From the NCBI RefSeq assembly GCF_965656765.1, contig NZ_CBFHLV010000005.1:1-64000 (forward strand): a stretch of 64,000 nucleotides of DNA, written 5' to 3'. Of this stretch, positions 18,201-26,808 are shown piece after piece. The stretch is from Marivita sp965656765. Lineage in GTDB: Bacteria > Pseudomonadota > Alphaproteobacteria > Rhodobacterales > Rhodobacteraceae. Numbering within the stretch: the stretch's first letter is position 1; the number at the start of each line of letters is the position of its first letter. Below the pieces are notes generated by a model. The model worked only from the letters and a program-made list of their open reading frames with translations. It made no database searches and was not told the origin of the DNA. The position numbers were made by a program, and so were the translations under genes.

Positions 18201-18621
18201 CACCTGCCTCAAGCGGGAAACGTCGCAGAATCGAAGCGCAGAAAGCGTGTATCGTCTGGATGCGCAATCCGCCGGGGGTCTCAATCGCGCGGGCGAACAA
18301 CGTTCGGGCGCGGGCCAAGAACTCTGACGTGAGCGTTTCGGCGTCTTCGCCAAGCTCAAGAAGCTGCCTTTCCAGATCGGCGTCGTTCAGCATCGCCCAT
18401 TCGCCTAGCCGCTTGAACAGGCGGTTTTGCATTTCACTGGCGGCGGCGTTGGTAAAGGTCAGGCACAGGATGTGTTCGGGACGAGCTTTACCAAGCAACA
18501 GACGCGCTACGCGGTCGGTCAAAACGCGTGTTTTTCCCGACCCGGCATTGGCCCCCAGCCACGTCGAAGCCGTCGGATTGGCGGCACGCACCTGGGCGTG
18601 GGTCGCCTCATTTCGGATCAT
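15229..18621 (-). CDS. addA: Double-strand break repair helicase-nuclease AddA
   Basis: The UvrD-type subunit of AddAB, which resects DNA ends for RecA loading. It is 1130 residues from the ATG at 18621 (MIRNEATHAQ). Walker A ANAGSGKT lies at 24-31, the Q-rich helicase motif II VDEAQDTS at about 387, and TIHGAKGLEAPIVIL is motif V. A C-terminal PD-(D/E)XK nuclease has AVDFKTNR at about 1052. The chosen start overlaps the addB stop by four bases; the frame continues 13 codons upstream inside addB. The length and both catalytic domains are complete. Confidence 0.95.
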   Translation of the reverse strand: MIRNEATHAQVRAANPTASTWLGANAGSGKTRVLTDRVARLLLGKARPEHILCLTFTNAAASEMQNRLFKRLGEWAMLNDADLERQLLELGEDAETLTSEFLARARTLFARAIETPGGLRIQTIHAFCASILRRFPLEAGVSPQFQEIDDRAAQLLREQILDDMASGQDANLIEDITRIASNNPLQELADRIVGHRDGFSPPLTRSDLEARYGLREKDTLSMLLATVFPSGETEFLTGLVPDLRTGGKGDNDLADAILQAQAGDLNALLALEAIVFTQKGDLRKTFPPTAKLRKGAPAASINRLEDLYQRVEAARETRLAFESVERDATLHRFADAFLRRYEDTKQARGWLDFDDLITRTRNLLTDKRQAEWVLYRLDGGIDHILVDEAQDTSPAQWDVINKLAQEFTSGEGARSNMQRTIFVVGDKKQSIYSFQGADPKEFDHMRAAFGEQMQATDAPLQDGQLSYSFRSSVPILRLVDETFKGRDKAGFLPDQTHISFHDQLPGRVDLWPLIEPAKTDDDDLPWDTPVDRVSPTHHNVILAQRVARFIDQTLKSGTAIPEGYKDGVLDSRAIHAGDFLILVRSRGALFHEILKACKALSLPIAGADKLKVMAELAVKDLRALLSFLATPEDSLSLASALRSPLFGLDEQAIFDLAHRRKSPHLWEELRRRKEDFPAVLDVLDDLRAQLDFLRPYDLLERILIRHMGRQRLIGRLGEEAEDGIDALLNQALAYEQTDIPSLTGFLHWMETDEIEIKRTVDSAGARIRVMTIHGAKGLEAPIVILPDTHKKASQSGKETFVLADGAVHWRGSDKTRAAYQRTALEQAREAEDEERDRLLYVALTRAERWLVVAAAGTADKSGESWHDRISATLETVGANPQRFEFNDEGPDTGLRLDHATWPHPVTSIAPPQIAEQVKLPTLFATPAPPLAPTTEAKSPSDLGGAKALPGADGDLSDVAKERGTLIHLLLETLPVLPPADRRDAAHALIRDHPLEDEMIAEALTVLCSPELGWVFSETALAEVPVTATVDALPDTPLHGIIDRLIVTDDLIKAVDFKTNRTVPASEADIPEGLLRQMGAYHAMLAEIYPNREVETGILWTRSATYMPLSEKCVTQALVRARHLDGPSEGT

Positions 18622-21569
18622 GTCAGAAACACCTTGGTGGCGGTATCTGATACATCCCATTCGCCATAGCGCGACAGTTGATCATAGTCCGACCCAAAGA
18701 TGTCCTTATGCATCTTGTTGCGCGCCGTGTAGCCGGTTTGTGGATCGCGATAAGCTTCGATCAGTTTGGTGAGCATAGCCAATATGCGTTCTGGCGGGCA
18801 GTCACCGAGCGGCGCGGACACCTCTTTGCCGTCCCCGGAAAGTGAAATATAGCGCGCCTCAGCCACGCCACGGGGTCTGAAATCCTTGAATCCGCCTTCA
18901 CAGATCAATGCCGCCGTAACAAGTAATTGCACATCGAATTGCATTTGCTGATCGGTTGTCGGGGCGGTGCCGGTTTTGTAATCGTAGACATAGGCCTGAC
19001 TTCGGTCATCGAGGTCGACGCGGTCTGCTTTGGCGGTAATCCGGAATGGGGGCTGCGCGATTTCGATGCCGCCGGTCTGTTCGAACAGTACGGGATGCGC
19101 GTTTGCCTGGCGCGCGCGTTCGTTTTCTACAAACCAGTGCGCCACCTTTTCGATACGAACGCGCCATTGAATACGGTCGGTGGGCCAAGGCACATCACGA
19201 TCCAGAATCCTGTGCGCAACGGACATGAGTTGATCTTCGGTGATTGGAACGCCATTTTGGGCTGTGTTAGAGACGAATTCTTCGAACACCTTGTGAATGA
19301 TTGTACCACGATGCATAGGGTTTGGAGCGTGTTGAATCGGGTGCAGTTGCCGTAGCCGAAGGATTTTGGACCCATATATCGCGTAGGGGTCGCGGATCAG
19401 CTTTTCGATATTGGTCACCGACAATTCGTCCGGACGCGCGACGACCGGTGGCACAGGGGATGGCCGTGTTGCCGAAGGCGTGGTGATTGGAGTTTCCAAT
19501 GCGCGACCCAAGGAGAGCCAGTGTTGTCCGCGTGATCGCATATCTTTGATCGCCTGAGGACCGCCTGTCTGCGGCAAACCTAGCATCAGATTGGTCAATC
19601 GGTTAAGCCAGCGTGACGGAACTGTTTCGGCATCCTCTGACCGTTCAGCACGGGTAAGCCAAACGTCCTTGGCACCGATGGCCTGTTGAAAGTCATGCGC
19701 TGAAAGGCCAATCCGGCGTTCCGGCAGCAACAAACCGGCTTGTTGCCGCATACGTCGATTGAGCCAGGGATCAGGGGGCGGGACATCGGGCCAAGAGTGT
19801 TCGTTTAGCCCAGCCAGTATCACAAGGTCCGCGCCCATCACGCGCGCCTCGATTGTTCCCCAGATCAGGATTTTCGGATGTGGGGCATCGCGGTCGCGCA
19901 CCTCTTCAGCACGTAGAACGCCATCGACCAGATCGGCATAATCGCGCGCGGACATCGCGCTACCAAAGCCTGCGTTTTCGATGACCGCCTCGAAGGCCTT
20001 GTTACAGGTTTCACCGGCTTTCTTGTTCCAAAGCTCAGACGCATCGTCGCTGGTTGATCCGGCGCAGATTGCTTGGGCTAGAGCGATGTGTTGGTCGACA
20101 TGATCCGCCAAGGCGTGCTGGCCTTGCAGTGCCGATTGCAGCAAGCAACGGTCGATCCATGCAAGCCAATCTTGCGCCTCATCTGCGAGTTTCCATGCCA
20201 TCAGTTGAGTCAGGTCTGGATAGGGTACGCCCTTGCTGCGAATGAACAGTTCTAGTTCCGAGGTCCAAAGCCGGTGCTGCCCGCGGTCGGCCCCGGTATG
20301 GCAAAGTGGGTGTTTGAGGATCGTCAAGAGCGCGTCTGCCGTCGGACCATTGACGCGAAGCTGTGCTATATGGCGCAACAGCCGTCCCGGCGCGGTAAGT
20401 TGGGCTGGTGTGCCCGCACTGTCGTCTGGCAGGATGCCCCAACGGTCCAGTAGGGCGGTCACGCGCCGGGTTAACATCCTGTCTGGGGTTATCAGTGCAG
20501 CGGTTGTTCCGTCTTCGACCGCCTGCCGCAATCGCAGTGCGATGGCGCGCGCTTCATCTCTAGGAGATGGCGCTTCCAACAATGTTAGAGACTGAGTTGC
20601 AGTCTTCAGCGAAGGCAAGGCGGGACCATCGGACAGCCATTGATCAGTAACTGGAGCAGGGCGCAGCGCGAGTGAGACCAAAGCATTTCGCTCAGGGCTA
20701 GGGGGAGGTGTGTCAGTCCATGTGCCGATGTCACCAAGGGCAAGGTTGAGCCTGTCCATAAGACGCGCAAACCGGAATTGCGGGTGATCTTCACCCTGCA
20801 TTGCTTCGGTGTTGCGTATGTCATTGCGCAACACGTCCCATACGTTTTTGGGTAGATCGCGGTCAAAACCGGGCAATATCACTGCGCCTTGCGGCAAACG
20901 CGCCGCAGCGGTCATCAGTTGAAATGCCGAACCACGCGACCCAGTCGACCCGGCAACGATAATGGGGTGCTGCGGCGGCGTTTCGCTCCAACGGCGCAGA
21001 CGGTTGGCAAGCGCGATACGGTTGACCGTCGCCGCATCCGGCGCGGCGCTGTTCGGATCAAAATAGTGCGTGACGATCTGCAAAAAGCGTTGGGCGCGTT
21101 CCCAATGTCCGGACTGATCCGTCACGTCGAGCATCGCGATATCGTCTGGGGTCACGCCCTCTGCCTGCATTTCGTCAAGCAGTGCACCAAGACTTTGTGC
21201 CAGATCGTAGATTGCAGATCGCGGGGCCAGAGTCGGGTCGGTTTCGACCAGCCGCCCAACCAGCGCAGCGAGTTCAAGCTGTCGCCTGAGTGCTGGAACG
21301 GGTTGCGGCAAGTGTGCCCGGTCAATGGGATCGGCCAGATCGGTGATCAGTCGGATGCGTGGCAGAAACCCCGGGCCGAGATCGTCAAAGACTGCCTCAA
21401 CCCGGCGCTGCATCCGGCGCGTGTTCATAAACAATTCCACCCGCGCCATTGCTTCGGGTGGTTGCCCTTCCAACCGTGACTTGAGGCCGAGAACCAGTTC
21501 CCGTGCGAAATCTGCGCCGGGAGGAAGCGCGAACACGCGTGCTATGTCCGTTGGTTCAAACATCCGCAT
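18618..21569 (-). CDS. addB: Double-strand break repair protein AddB
   Basis: A 983-residue partner of AddA, with an inactivated helicase-like N-terminal two thirds and a C-terminal RecB-type nuclease (AKADRVDLDD and VYDYKTG, about 845-866). The alphaproteobacterial AddB branch usually lacks a canonical Walker A, and none is seen here. The N-terminus (MRMFEPTDIARVFALPPGADFARELV) is typical; the second Met, two codons in, is an alternative start. It overlaps the end of murU by 14 bp and addA by four, indicating coupled translation. Confidence 0.93.
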   Translation of the reverse strand: MRMFEPTDIARVFALPPGADFARELVLGLKSRLEGQPPEAMARVELFMNTRRMQRRVEAVFDDLGPGFLPRIRLITDLADPIDRAHLPQPVPALRRQLELAALVGRLVETDPTLAPRSAIYDLAQSLGALLDEMQAEGVTPDDIAMLDVTDQSGHWERAQRFLQIVTHYFDPNSAAPDAATVNRIALANRLRRWSETPPQHPIIVAGSTGSRGSAFQLMTAAARLPQGAVILPGFDRDLPKNVWDVLRNDIRNTEAMQGEDHPQFRFARLMDRLNLALGDIGTWTDTPPPSPERNALVSLALRPAPVTDQWLSDGPALPSLKTATQSLTLLEAPSPRDEARAIALRLRQAVEDGTTAALITPDRMLTRRVTALLDRWGILPDDSAGTPAQLTAPGRLLRHIAQLRVNGPTADALLTILKHPLCHTGADRGQHRLWTSELELFIRSKGVPYPDLTQLMAWKLADEAQDWLAWIDRCLLQSALQGQHALADHVDQHIALAQAICAGSTSDDASELWNKKAGETCNKAFEAVIENAGFGSAMSARDYADLVDGVLRAEEVRDRDAPHPKILIWGTIEARVMGADLVILAGLNEHSWPDVPPPDPWLNRRMRQQAGLLLPERRIGLSAHDFQQAIGAKDVWLTRAERSEDAETVPSRWLNRLTNLMLGLPQTGGPQAIKDMRSRGQHWLSLGRALETPITTPSATRPSPVPPVVARPDELSVTNIEKLIRDPYAIYGSKILRLRQLHPIQHAPNPMHRGTIIHKVFEEFVSNTAQNGVPITEDQLMSVAHRILDRDVPWPTDRIQWRVRIEKVAHWFVENERARQANAHPVLFEQTGGIEIAQPPFRITAKADRVDLDDRSQAYVYDYKTGTAPTTDQQMQFDVQLLVTAALICEGGFKDFRPRGVAEARYISLSGDGKEVSAPLGDCPPERILAMLTKLIEAYRDPQTGYTARNKMHKDIFGSDYDQLSRYGEWDVSDTATKVFLT

Positions 21570-22236
21570 ATCCCAGCATGTCTTCAGCCAACTTGATCCC
21601 GTCGGGGTGACCTACGTCGCACCAGCGACCGGGATACGTAACCGCGTGGAGCTGTCCTTTTGCTTCCAATTGATCCCAAACGGTTTTTAACGAAAACACG
21701 TTTTCGGCCATGTTAAAGACTGTATCTGAGCGTATGATTTGCAGTCCGGAATAGATGGTGTCGGTCCCCCATTTAGCGTGCCCGTCTTCCAGAACATCAA
21801 GATCACCTATGCCTGAATGTCCAATGGCCCGCGCCTTTGGGATGCACAGTAACAGAACTTGCATTTCGTCTGTCCATGCAGCCTTGAGTAGGGCAAGCGG
21901 GTTGGGCCCGTCCCAGACGGCATCAGTGTTCATTGTGAATACAGTATCCGAACCAAGCAGCGGCAGAGCGGCTTTCAGCCCTCCACCCGTATCGAGGATA
22001 TCGGGCGTTTCTACCGTCACTTGCACGTCAGTTCCAGCGAAGTGCGCGATGATCTGGTCCGCCTTGTAGTGAGCGTTTACCACAATTTGGAAAGGTCCAG
22101 CCTCGTGAACGAGTGTCATTGCGTGGTCGATCAAAGGCTTGCCAGCCACGCGTACCAATGGTTTCGGCCTGTCCTGTGTCAAACGCCCCATCCGCGTTCC
22201 GAAACCTGCAGCGAACAACATCACGGCATCTGTCAT
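21556..22236 (-). CDS. murU: N-acetylmuramate-1-phosphate uridylyltransferase (MurU-type nucleotidyltransferase)
   Basis: A 226-residue sugar-nucleotide transferase. The nucleotide-binding loop FAAGFGTRMGRLTQDRPKPL (8-27), the LLGSDTVFTMNTDAVW metal-site region and the PGRWCDVGHPD ending are typical. Directly behind an AmgK-like kinase it fits MurU, which converts MurNAc-1-P to UDP-MurNAc in the peptidoglycan recycling route that bypasses de novo synthesis (known from Pseudomonas). The ATG at 22236 overlaps the amgK stop by four bases. The call rests on family plus gene pairing. Confidence 0.82.
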   Translation of the reverse strand: MTDAVMLFAAGFGTRMGRLTQDRPKPLVRVAGKPLIDHAMTLVHEAGPFQIVVNAHYKADQIIAHFAGTDVQVTVETPDILDTGGGLKAALPLLGSDTVFTMNTDAVWDGPNPLALLKAAWTDEMQVLLLCIPKARAIGHSGIGDLDVLEDGHAKWGTDTIYSGLQIIRSDTVFNMAENVFSLKTVWDQLEAKGQLHAVTYPGRWCDVGHPDGIKLAEDMLGYADV

Positions 22237-23201
22237 TGTGTAGTCTTTCTGGTGAGCCGTTCGAGGGTCGGTTCGGGGAACGCTTCGCGGATTATCGGCG
22301 CCAAAGTTTTGGCGACTGGTTGCGCCAGACTGGTTTGAATATGTCTCCAAACGCGCGGTATTAGAGATAGATATCCAGGTTTCTCCCGTTCGGTTGCAAG
22401 CCGTGCAAATATACCGAGTATTCGCAGGTTTCGCTGTAGTCCAAGCAGGTGATACGCTGGCATCACGCTGTCCTCGGAGCGTCCGGTTGCGGTCAGGTAG
22501 TGACGCAATGTTGCCTGGCGGGACTCCTCGGTCACATCGCGGCGTGCATCCTGTAGTAGGGATACCAAATCATAGATGGGTGGCCCGGCAAGCGCGTCCT
22601 GAAAGTCGAGCAGGCCGACTCGGTCTACGCCATGCCGGTCTGGCAACCAAATCATATTTTCGGCGTGAAAGTCGCGCAGTACTAGAACCGTTTCGTTTGG
22701 GAGGTGTTGATCAAGCAATTCAGTCAGAACGTTTGTGGTATGAGCGGTTGTCTGACCGGGCGTGACGCCAAGCAGCGGCAGATAGTGCGTAAACGCAGGT
22801 TCGATCATCTGGCCCAGAACCTGAGGAGTCGCGGTGGTCAAACCTTGCGGCATTGCATGGTCTTCAAGAGTGCACAGCACATCCGTTGCAGCCAGATAGA
22901 GCGGGATTTCCATCTTTGGGTCTTCGGCGATAACCTTGGCGAACTGGGCATCGCCGAAATCCTCCAGAAGCATCAAACCTTTGGTTTGTGCGAATACCTG
23001 AGGTGCTGATAGTCCGACCGACAACAGGTGAGACGCTATGTCGGAAAAGCGCGTCGTGTCGTCCTGAGGGTCAATCATCAGAATAGCGTGTTTTCGGCCG
23101 AAACAGAGTCTGATGTAGCGTCGAGACGATGCATCCCCAGCCAGTGGTTCCCGCACTGCATCGCCCCAGCCGTTTTCAGAAAGAAACGCATCGATTTTCA
23201 T
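22233..23201 (-). CDS. amgK: Anomeric MurNAc/GlcNAc kinase (AmgK-type phosphotransferase)
   Basis: A 322-residue aminoglycoside-phosphotransferase-fold protein with the nucleotide-side start GDASSRRYIRL, the catalytic loop RDFHAENMIWL (about 190-200) and the metal-binding LLDFQDALAGPPIYDL. In AmgK this fold phosphorylates the anomeric hydroxyl of MurNAc, feeding MurU. The chosen start (MKIDAFLSENGW, 23201) overlaps the tsaE stop by four bases and the stop overlaps murU by four, so tsaE, amgK and murU are translationally coupled. Confidence 0.82.
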   Translation of the reverse strand: MKIDAFLSENGWGDAVREPLAGDASSRRYIRLCFGRKHAILMIDPQDDTTRFSDIASHLLSVGLSAPQVFAQTKGLMLLEDFGDAQFAKVIAEDPKMEIPLYLAATDVLCTLEDHAMPQGLTTATPQVLGQMIEPAFTHYLPLLGVTPGQTTAHTTNVLTELLDQHLPNETVLVLRDFHAENMIWLPDRHGVDRVGLLDFQDALAGPPIYDLVSLLQDARRDVTEESRQATLRHYLTATGRSEDSVMPAYHLLGLQRNLRILGIFARLATEREKPGYLSLIPRVWRHIQTSLAQPVAKTLAPIIREAFPEPTLERLTRKTTQ

Positions 23202-23671
23202 GCCAGCGCATCCTTCACCCGTGTCGTCCATTTGGGATCGCTCCAACAAAGATTGATTTCCCGCATTTCGGTTTTGTGGGGATCTTCAAGACGGAGGGTC
23301 AAGGCGTCTGGCGGCGTTAGGTCGTCCATTCGGTCCGGCCATTCGATAAGGCAAATGGCGGATTGAAACGCGTCCATAAGGCCGAGTTCGATTATCTGGT
23401 CGGGATCGGCCACGCGGTACAAGTCAGCGTGCCATAACTCGCAGTCGGGAAGGTCGTAGGTCTGTACCAGCGTAAACGTCGGCGATGGAACGTCTTCGGG
23501 TTCAGCAAGTCGGGACAGGATCAGTGCGCGCGCGAAATGGCTTTTGCCAGCCCCGATGCCACCTTCGAGTAGAAGGGTATCGCCTGCCTCCAAACAAGCG
23601 CCAAGACGCATGGCAAGGCGCGCGGTTTCATCTGGAGAGGTTGAGGTAAATGCCGCGCGGTGTTTGGTCAT
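23198..23671 (-). CDS. tsaE: tRNA N6-threonylcarbamoyladenosine synthesis ATPase TsaE
   Basis: A P-loop ATPase of 157 residues that works with TsaB and TsaD in making t6A37 of ANN-decoding tRNAs. Walker A GGIGAGKS lies at 37-44. The SPTFTLVQTYD strand, WHADLYR and LIEWPDRM segments are the family's landmarks. It lies about 50 bp behind the PAS protein and is coupled to amgK. Confidence 0.94.
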   Translation of the reverse strand: MTKHRAAFTSTSPDETARLAMRLGACLEAGDTLLLEGGIGAGKSHFARALILSRLAEPEDVPSPTFTLVQTYDLPDCELWHADLYRVADPDQIIELGLMDAFQSAICLIEWPDRMDDLTPPDALTLRLEDPHKTEMREINLCWSDPKWTTRVKDALA

Positions 23672-23721
23672 GCAGCCATGTTTACCTGTCCAGTTCTGGG
23701 CCGCAAGTTTGGAAACCTTGG

Positions 23722-25236
23722 CTACGCGGAGACGATCTGAAGGCTGTCCGTGTCGGTCGGCGACTGTTTAGAGTGTGTGTGGTGACAAAACCGGACCAGG
23801 GTCGCGCCATAGCAGATCGGATCAATCCGGCAGATCACCTCACGACCGTCCTTAGCGCGCAATTCACTGTCCCAGCTGGCGCGTTCAGATGTGCTGGTCA
23901 CAAAGTCACGCAGTTCAGCCCAGACGGGGCTTGGGTGAAAGGCCGACTTCCATGCCTGCGTTGCCTCAAGAATGGACGACTCGGAAATGCAGGTGTCTGG
24001 ATCGACTTTCCAAAGATTGGAATATGCTGCATTGCAGAGGGTTAGGATGCCCTGGTGGTTAAAGACAGCTACGGCATCTTCCATCGCGTCGATCACTGAT
24101 TGCATCGTTTCCAATTCGGTCCGAAACCCACGTGTTAGAGACACTTCCGCTGTGATGTCGTTGAACAGAAATGCAATCGCACCATCGGGATAAGGGCGAC
24201 CGGTGACGTCAAGAGTTTGGCCGGTGGACAGGTTCCACGTTTCGCGGAACCTGTCGTCACTGGCTGCAACAACAAGCCTGGCCATCCGTTCGCGCCAATC
24301 ATCGTAGTTCTTGGGTTCCGGCATAATCTGATGATCGCGTAGTTTGTCGAAGAATTCGAACATTGCAGGGCGGGCGCTTAGGAATTCAGCGGACACACCG
24401 CTTTGATCAACCAAAGCCGGGTTGAACAGGACTAAGCGGCGGTCCCGGTCAAAGATGGCAAGCCCGGTTGTGAGGTTGGCGAACGTCTTTGATAGCGTTT
24501 GAACAAAGCTCTGCTGTGCCGCCTCGGCCTGAACGACTGCGTCTATTCCAGAGGCGAAGTAGAGCATGCCCGTTTCGATTGCCTTTACCGTCACTTCGAG
24601 CCAACGTTTCTGCGTCAAGTGCAGTTCAGGAGCCGTCAGGTTGATGCGTTTTGACCGCAGTGCTTCGGGTTGTGATAGTTGGTCTGTAATGAAATCTGCG
24701 AAGGCGTGGTCACCGCCATATGCGCTGGCGTAGCGGCCAAAAGTGTCATTACCCCAAATTAAACTGCCGTGTTGGTCCACGCTCCATATCAAATCTGGCG
24801 CGTATTGGATCGCGGGCTGCAATTGGGCCAGTGCGATTTGGTGCTTTTTGGCGTGGAACCAGTCGTTTTGTTCAACGGACTTTGGGGACAGCTTGAGCCG
24901 CGTTTGCGCGCCGAATTGCGATACGGTGATCGAAACTTCGGAGCCCTGTGTGGGCTCATCAATTTGATCCAATACGAGCGGCAAGTTCGGAACGAAGGGT
25001 AGCAAAGCCACACGCACGTCATCGTAGGTTGGGAATGTGGACGGATCAGGCAAAACTGACCAAACTGGATCATCCGCATCGATTAGGCGGTTGCCGCTAA
25101 AAACCAAGGACAAGCCTGGCATGTCATTTGGTGTCTCAGACGTGGAGTCAGAACGGGTCAATGTAAAGACTGACGCAGTCATCAGACCAGCACAGACAAG
25201 TCCGAACAGGGTCGCACTCCAAAATAGAGCATCCAT
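23722..25236 (-). CDS. Membrane-anchored PAS-domain protein without kinase domain
   Basis: A 504-residue protein. Residues 2-22 form one N-terminal TM helix (an alternative start ten codons upstream has a weaker ribosome site). The rest contains about three PAS-like repeats: PDLIWSVDQHGSLIWGNDTF at about 150, TGLAIFDRDRRLVLFNPAL at about 255, and DAVAVFNHQGILTLCNAAYSNLW at about 395, the last two of PAS-7 type. FNDITAEVSLTRGFRTELE at about 365 resembles the linker that precedes a histidine kinase core, but no H-box, N-box or G-box follows. It lies 66 bp downstream of regB. Probably a sensory or scaffold protein; its partner is unknown. Confidence 0.75.
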   Translation of the reverse strand: MDALFWSATLFGLVCAGLMTASVFTLTRSDSTSETPNDMPGLSLVFSGNRLIDADDPVWSVLPDPSTFPTYDDVRVALLPFVPNLPLVLDQIDEPTQGSEVSITVSQFGAQTRLKLSPKSVEQNDWFHAKKHQIALAQLQPAIQYAPDLIWSVDQHGSLIWGNDTFGRYASAYGGDHAFADFITDQLSQPEALRSKRINLTAPELHLTQKRWLEVTVKAIETGMLYFASGIDAVVQAEAAQQSFVQTLSKTFANLTTGLAIFDRDRRLVLFNPALVDQSGVSAEFLSARPAMFEFFDKLRDHQIMPEPKNYDDWRERMARLVVAASDDRFRETWNLSTGQTLDVTGRPYPDGAIAFLFNDITAEVSLTRGFRTELETMQSVIDAMEDAVAVFNHQGILTLCNAAYSNLWKVDPDTCISESSILEATQAWKSAFHPSPVWAELRDFVTSTSERASWDSELRAKDGREVICRIDPICYGATLVRFCHHTHSKQSPTDTDSLQIVSA

Positions 25237-25302
25237 TTGAACGCCTCGCACTAACTGAGCGGTCATTGAATGACAGGATGGTTAACAGCCAGTTAAGATT
25301 GC

Positions 25303-26691
25303 TTAAATTTCGAAGGTTGGATTCTCACCGATGCCTTTGCCCTTTGGCAGGCTTGGCGCCACAATGGCATCGCTTGGCCAGATAACCTCAACAATTGCTC
25401 CGCGCCTATTTGATGATCCATTGGCGCGCCCGACACCATTGGCAAAGCTCAGCTCAGCTCCTGACCGTTGAAGGAGTGTTTTGGCGATGAATAGGCCCAA
25501 ACCCATGCCTTCGTATTCGGGTCGCGCAGACCGATCACGTTCGGTGCGCCTGTTGCGAACAAACGGATCACCTATTCTGCCAAGCATGTTGGTGGGGTAT
25601 CCCGGGCCATCGTCCAGAATACGAACGGATATCGTTTTTTCGGTCCATTGTGCTTCGATCCAGACTGTGGCGCGCGCGAAATCCACAGCGTTCTGAATCA
25701 GATTGCGCAGTCCGTGAATGACCTCGGGCCGGCGCAAGGTCATTGGCGGATCGAAATCATCTTCGGTTTCGCCGCGCGCTTCGATGAGTACGTCCTTGCC
25801 GCGATTCAAGTGTGGTTCGGCAGCTTCACGGATGACCTCAACCAAAGGGGCGGATCGGATGTGTAAGTCTTCCTTGCCGGCGCGTCCCATGGATTGAAGG
25901 ATGTCCCGGCATCTGTCGGCTTGTTGCCGGATCAGGCGCGCGTCTTCTTGGAGATCTGGTTGATCTTCTAGATCCTCAATCAATTCGGCGCTGGTCAGTT
26001 TGATCGTCGCCAAAGGCGTGCCAAGCTCGTGCGCGGCCGCAGCTACGACACCGCCGAGGTTGTTCAGCATCTGTGTGCGGCTGAGAGCCATTTGCGTTGC
26101 GACCACCGCATCGCTCATCGAATTCATCTCTTCGGTGATCTGGCGGGCATAGAGTGAGAGGAACACAACCGCGATGGTGATCGCGGTCCATTGACCAAAG
26201 ACGAAGACGTCTGCGATGCGCATTATGAAGCCTTGCTCGGTTCTGAGCGGCAGGTGAAAGAAGACCATCAGAGTGACAAGGATCACGGCGGTCGCTCCGA
26301 TTATGATCGTGGATCTGAGCGTCATGATGGTCGCTGATACGATGACCGGGCCGAGGATAAGAATGGTAAACGGATTGTGCAGGCCACCAGTCAGGTAGAT
26401 CAGGAAACACAGTTGCAGCAGGTCGAACAGCACCATCAGAAAGTTTTCGGCTTCGTTCAGGCGCTTGTTTTCCGGGAAGACGAAAATCGCGATCAGGTTT
26501 CCGACAATCGACACTCCGACAGCCAGATAACACAGCCCAAGCTCCAGTTGCAGGTTGTATAATCTTTGCGCCAATGTGATCGCAGCAAGTTGACCGACGA
26601 TTGCGCACCAGCGAAGCCAGATCATTGTCCTTAGACGAATAAAGCTGCGCCTTTGCCTTTCTTGGAAAATCCCGAACTCGGATTGCGTCAT
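25303..26691 (-). CDS. regB: Redox-sensing histidine kinase RegB/PrrB
   Basis: A 462-residue membrane kinase controlling respiration, photosynthesis or carbon and nitrogen fixation genes with redox state. Six hydrophobic helices (about 25-180) include the quinone-binding GGLHNPF heptad near 102. The phosphoacceptor is the H-box AAAHELGTPLATIKL near 220, the redox-active cysteine lies in QQADRCRDILQSMG near 260, and the ATPase lid region GMGLGLFIAKTLL follows. The start at 26691 has GAAAGGG ahead of it and gives the family's usual length. It is divergent from senC-regA. Confidence 0.96.
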   Translation of the reverse strand: MTQSEFGIFQERQRRSFIRLRTMIWLRWCAIVGQLAAITLAQRLYNLQLELGLCYLAVGVSIVGNLIAIFVFPENKRLNEAENFLMVLFDLLQLCFLIYLTGGLHNPFTILILGPVIVSATIMTLRSTIIIGATAVILVTLMVFFHLPLRTEQGFIMRIADVFVFGQWTAITIAVVFLSLYARQITEEMNSMSDAVVATQMALSRTQMLNNLGGVVAAAAHELGTPLATIKLTSAELIEDLEDQPDLQEDARLIRQQADRCRDILQSMGRAGKEDLHIRSAPLVEVIREAAEPHLNRGKDVLIEARGETEDDFDPPMTLRRPEVIHGLRNLIQNAVDFARATVWIEAQWTEKTISVRILDDGPGYPTNMLGRIGDPFVRNRRTERDRSARPEYEGMGLGLFIAKTLLQRSGAELSFANGVGRANGSSNRRGAIVEVIWPSDAIVAPSLPKGKGIGENPTFEI

Positions 26692-26808
26692 CTGCGCCCT
26701 TTCGCCTCTTGCCACGGATTTGAAAATCCTTACCTCAGCTTTAGCAAAGCATAGGCAAGCCACCCCTGATGAGAAGGGCTTTGTTTATGCAAGGGCGAAG
26801 GAGATCAC

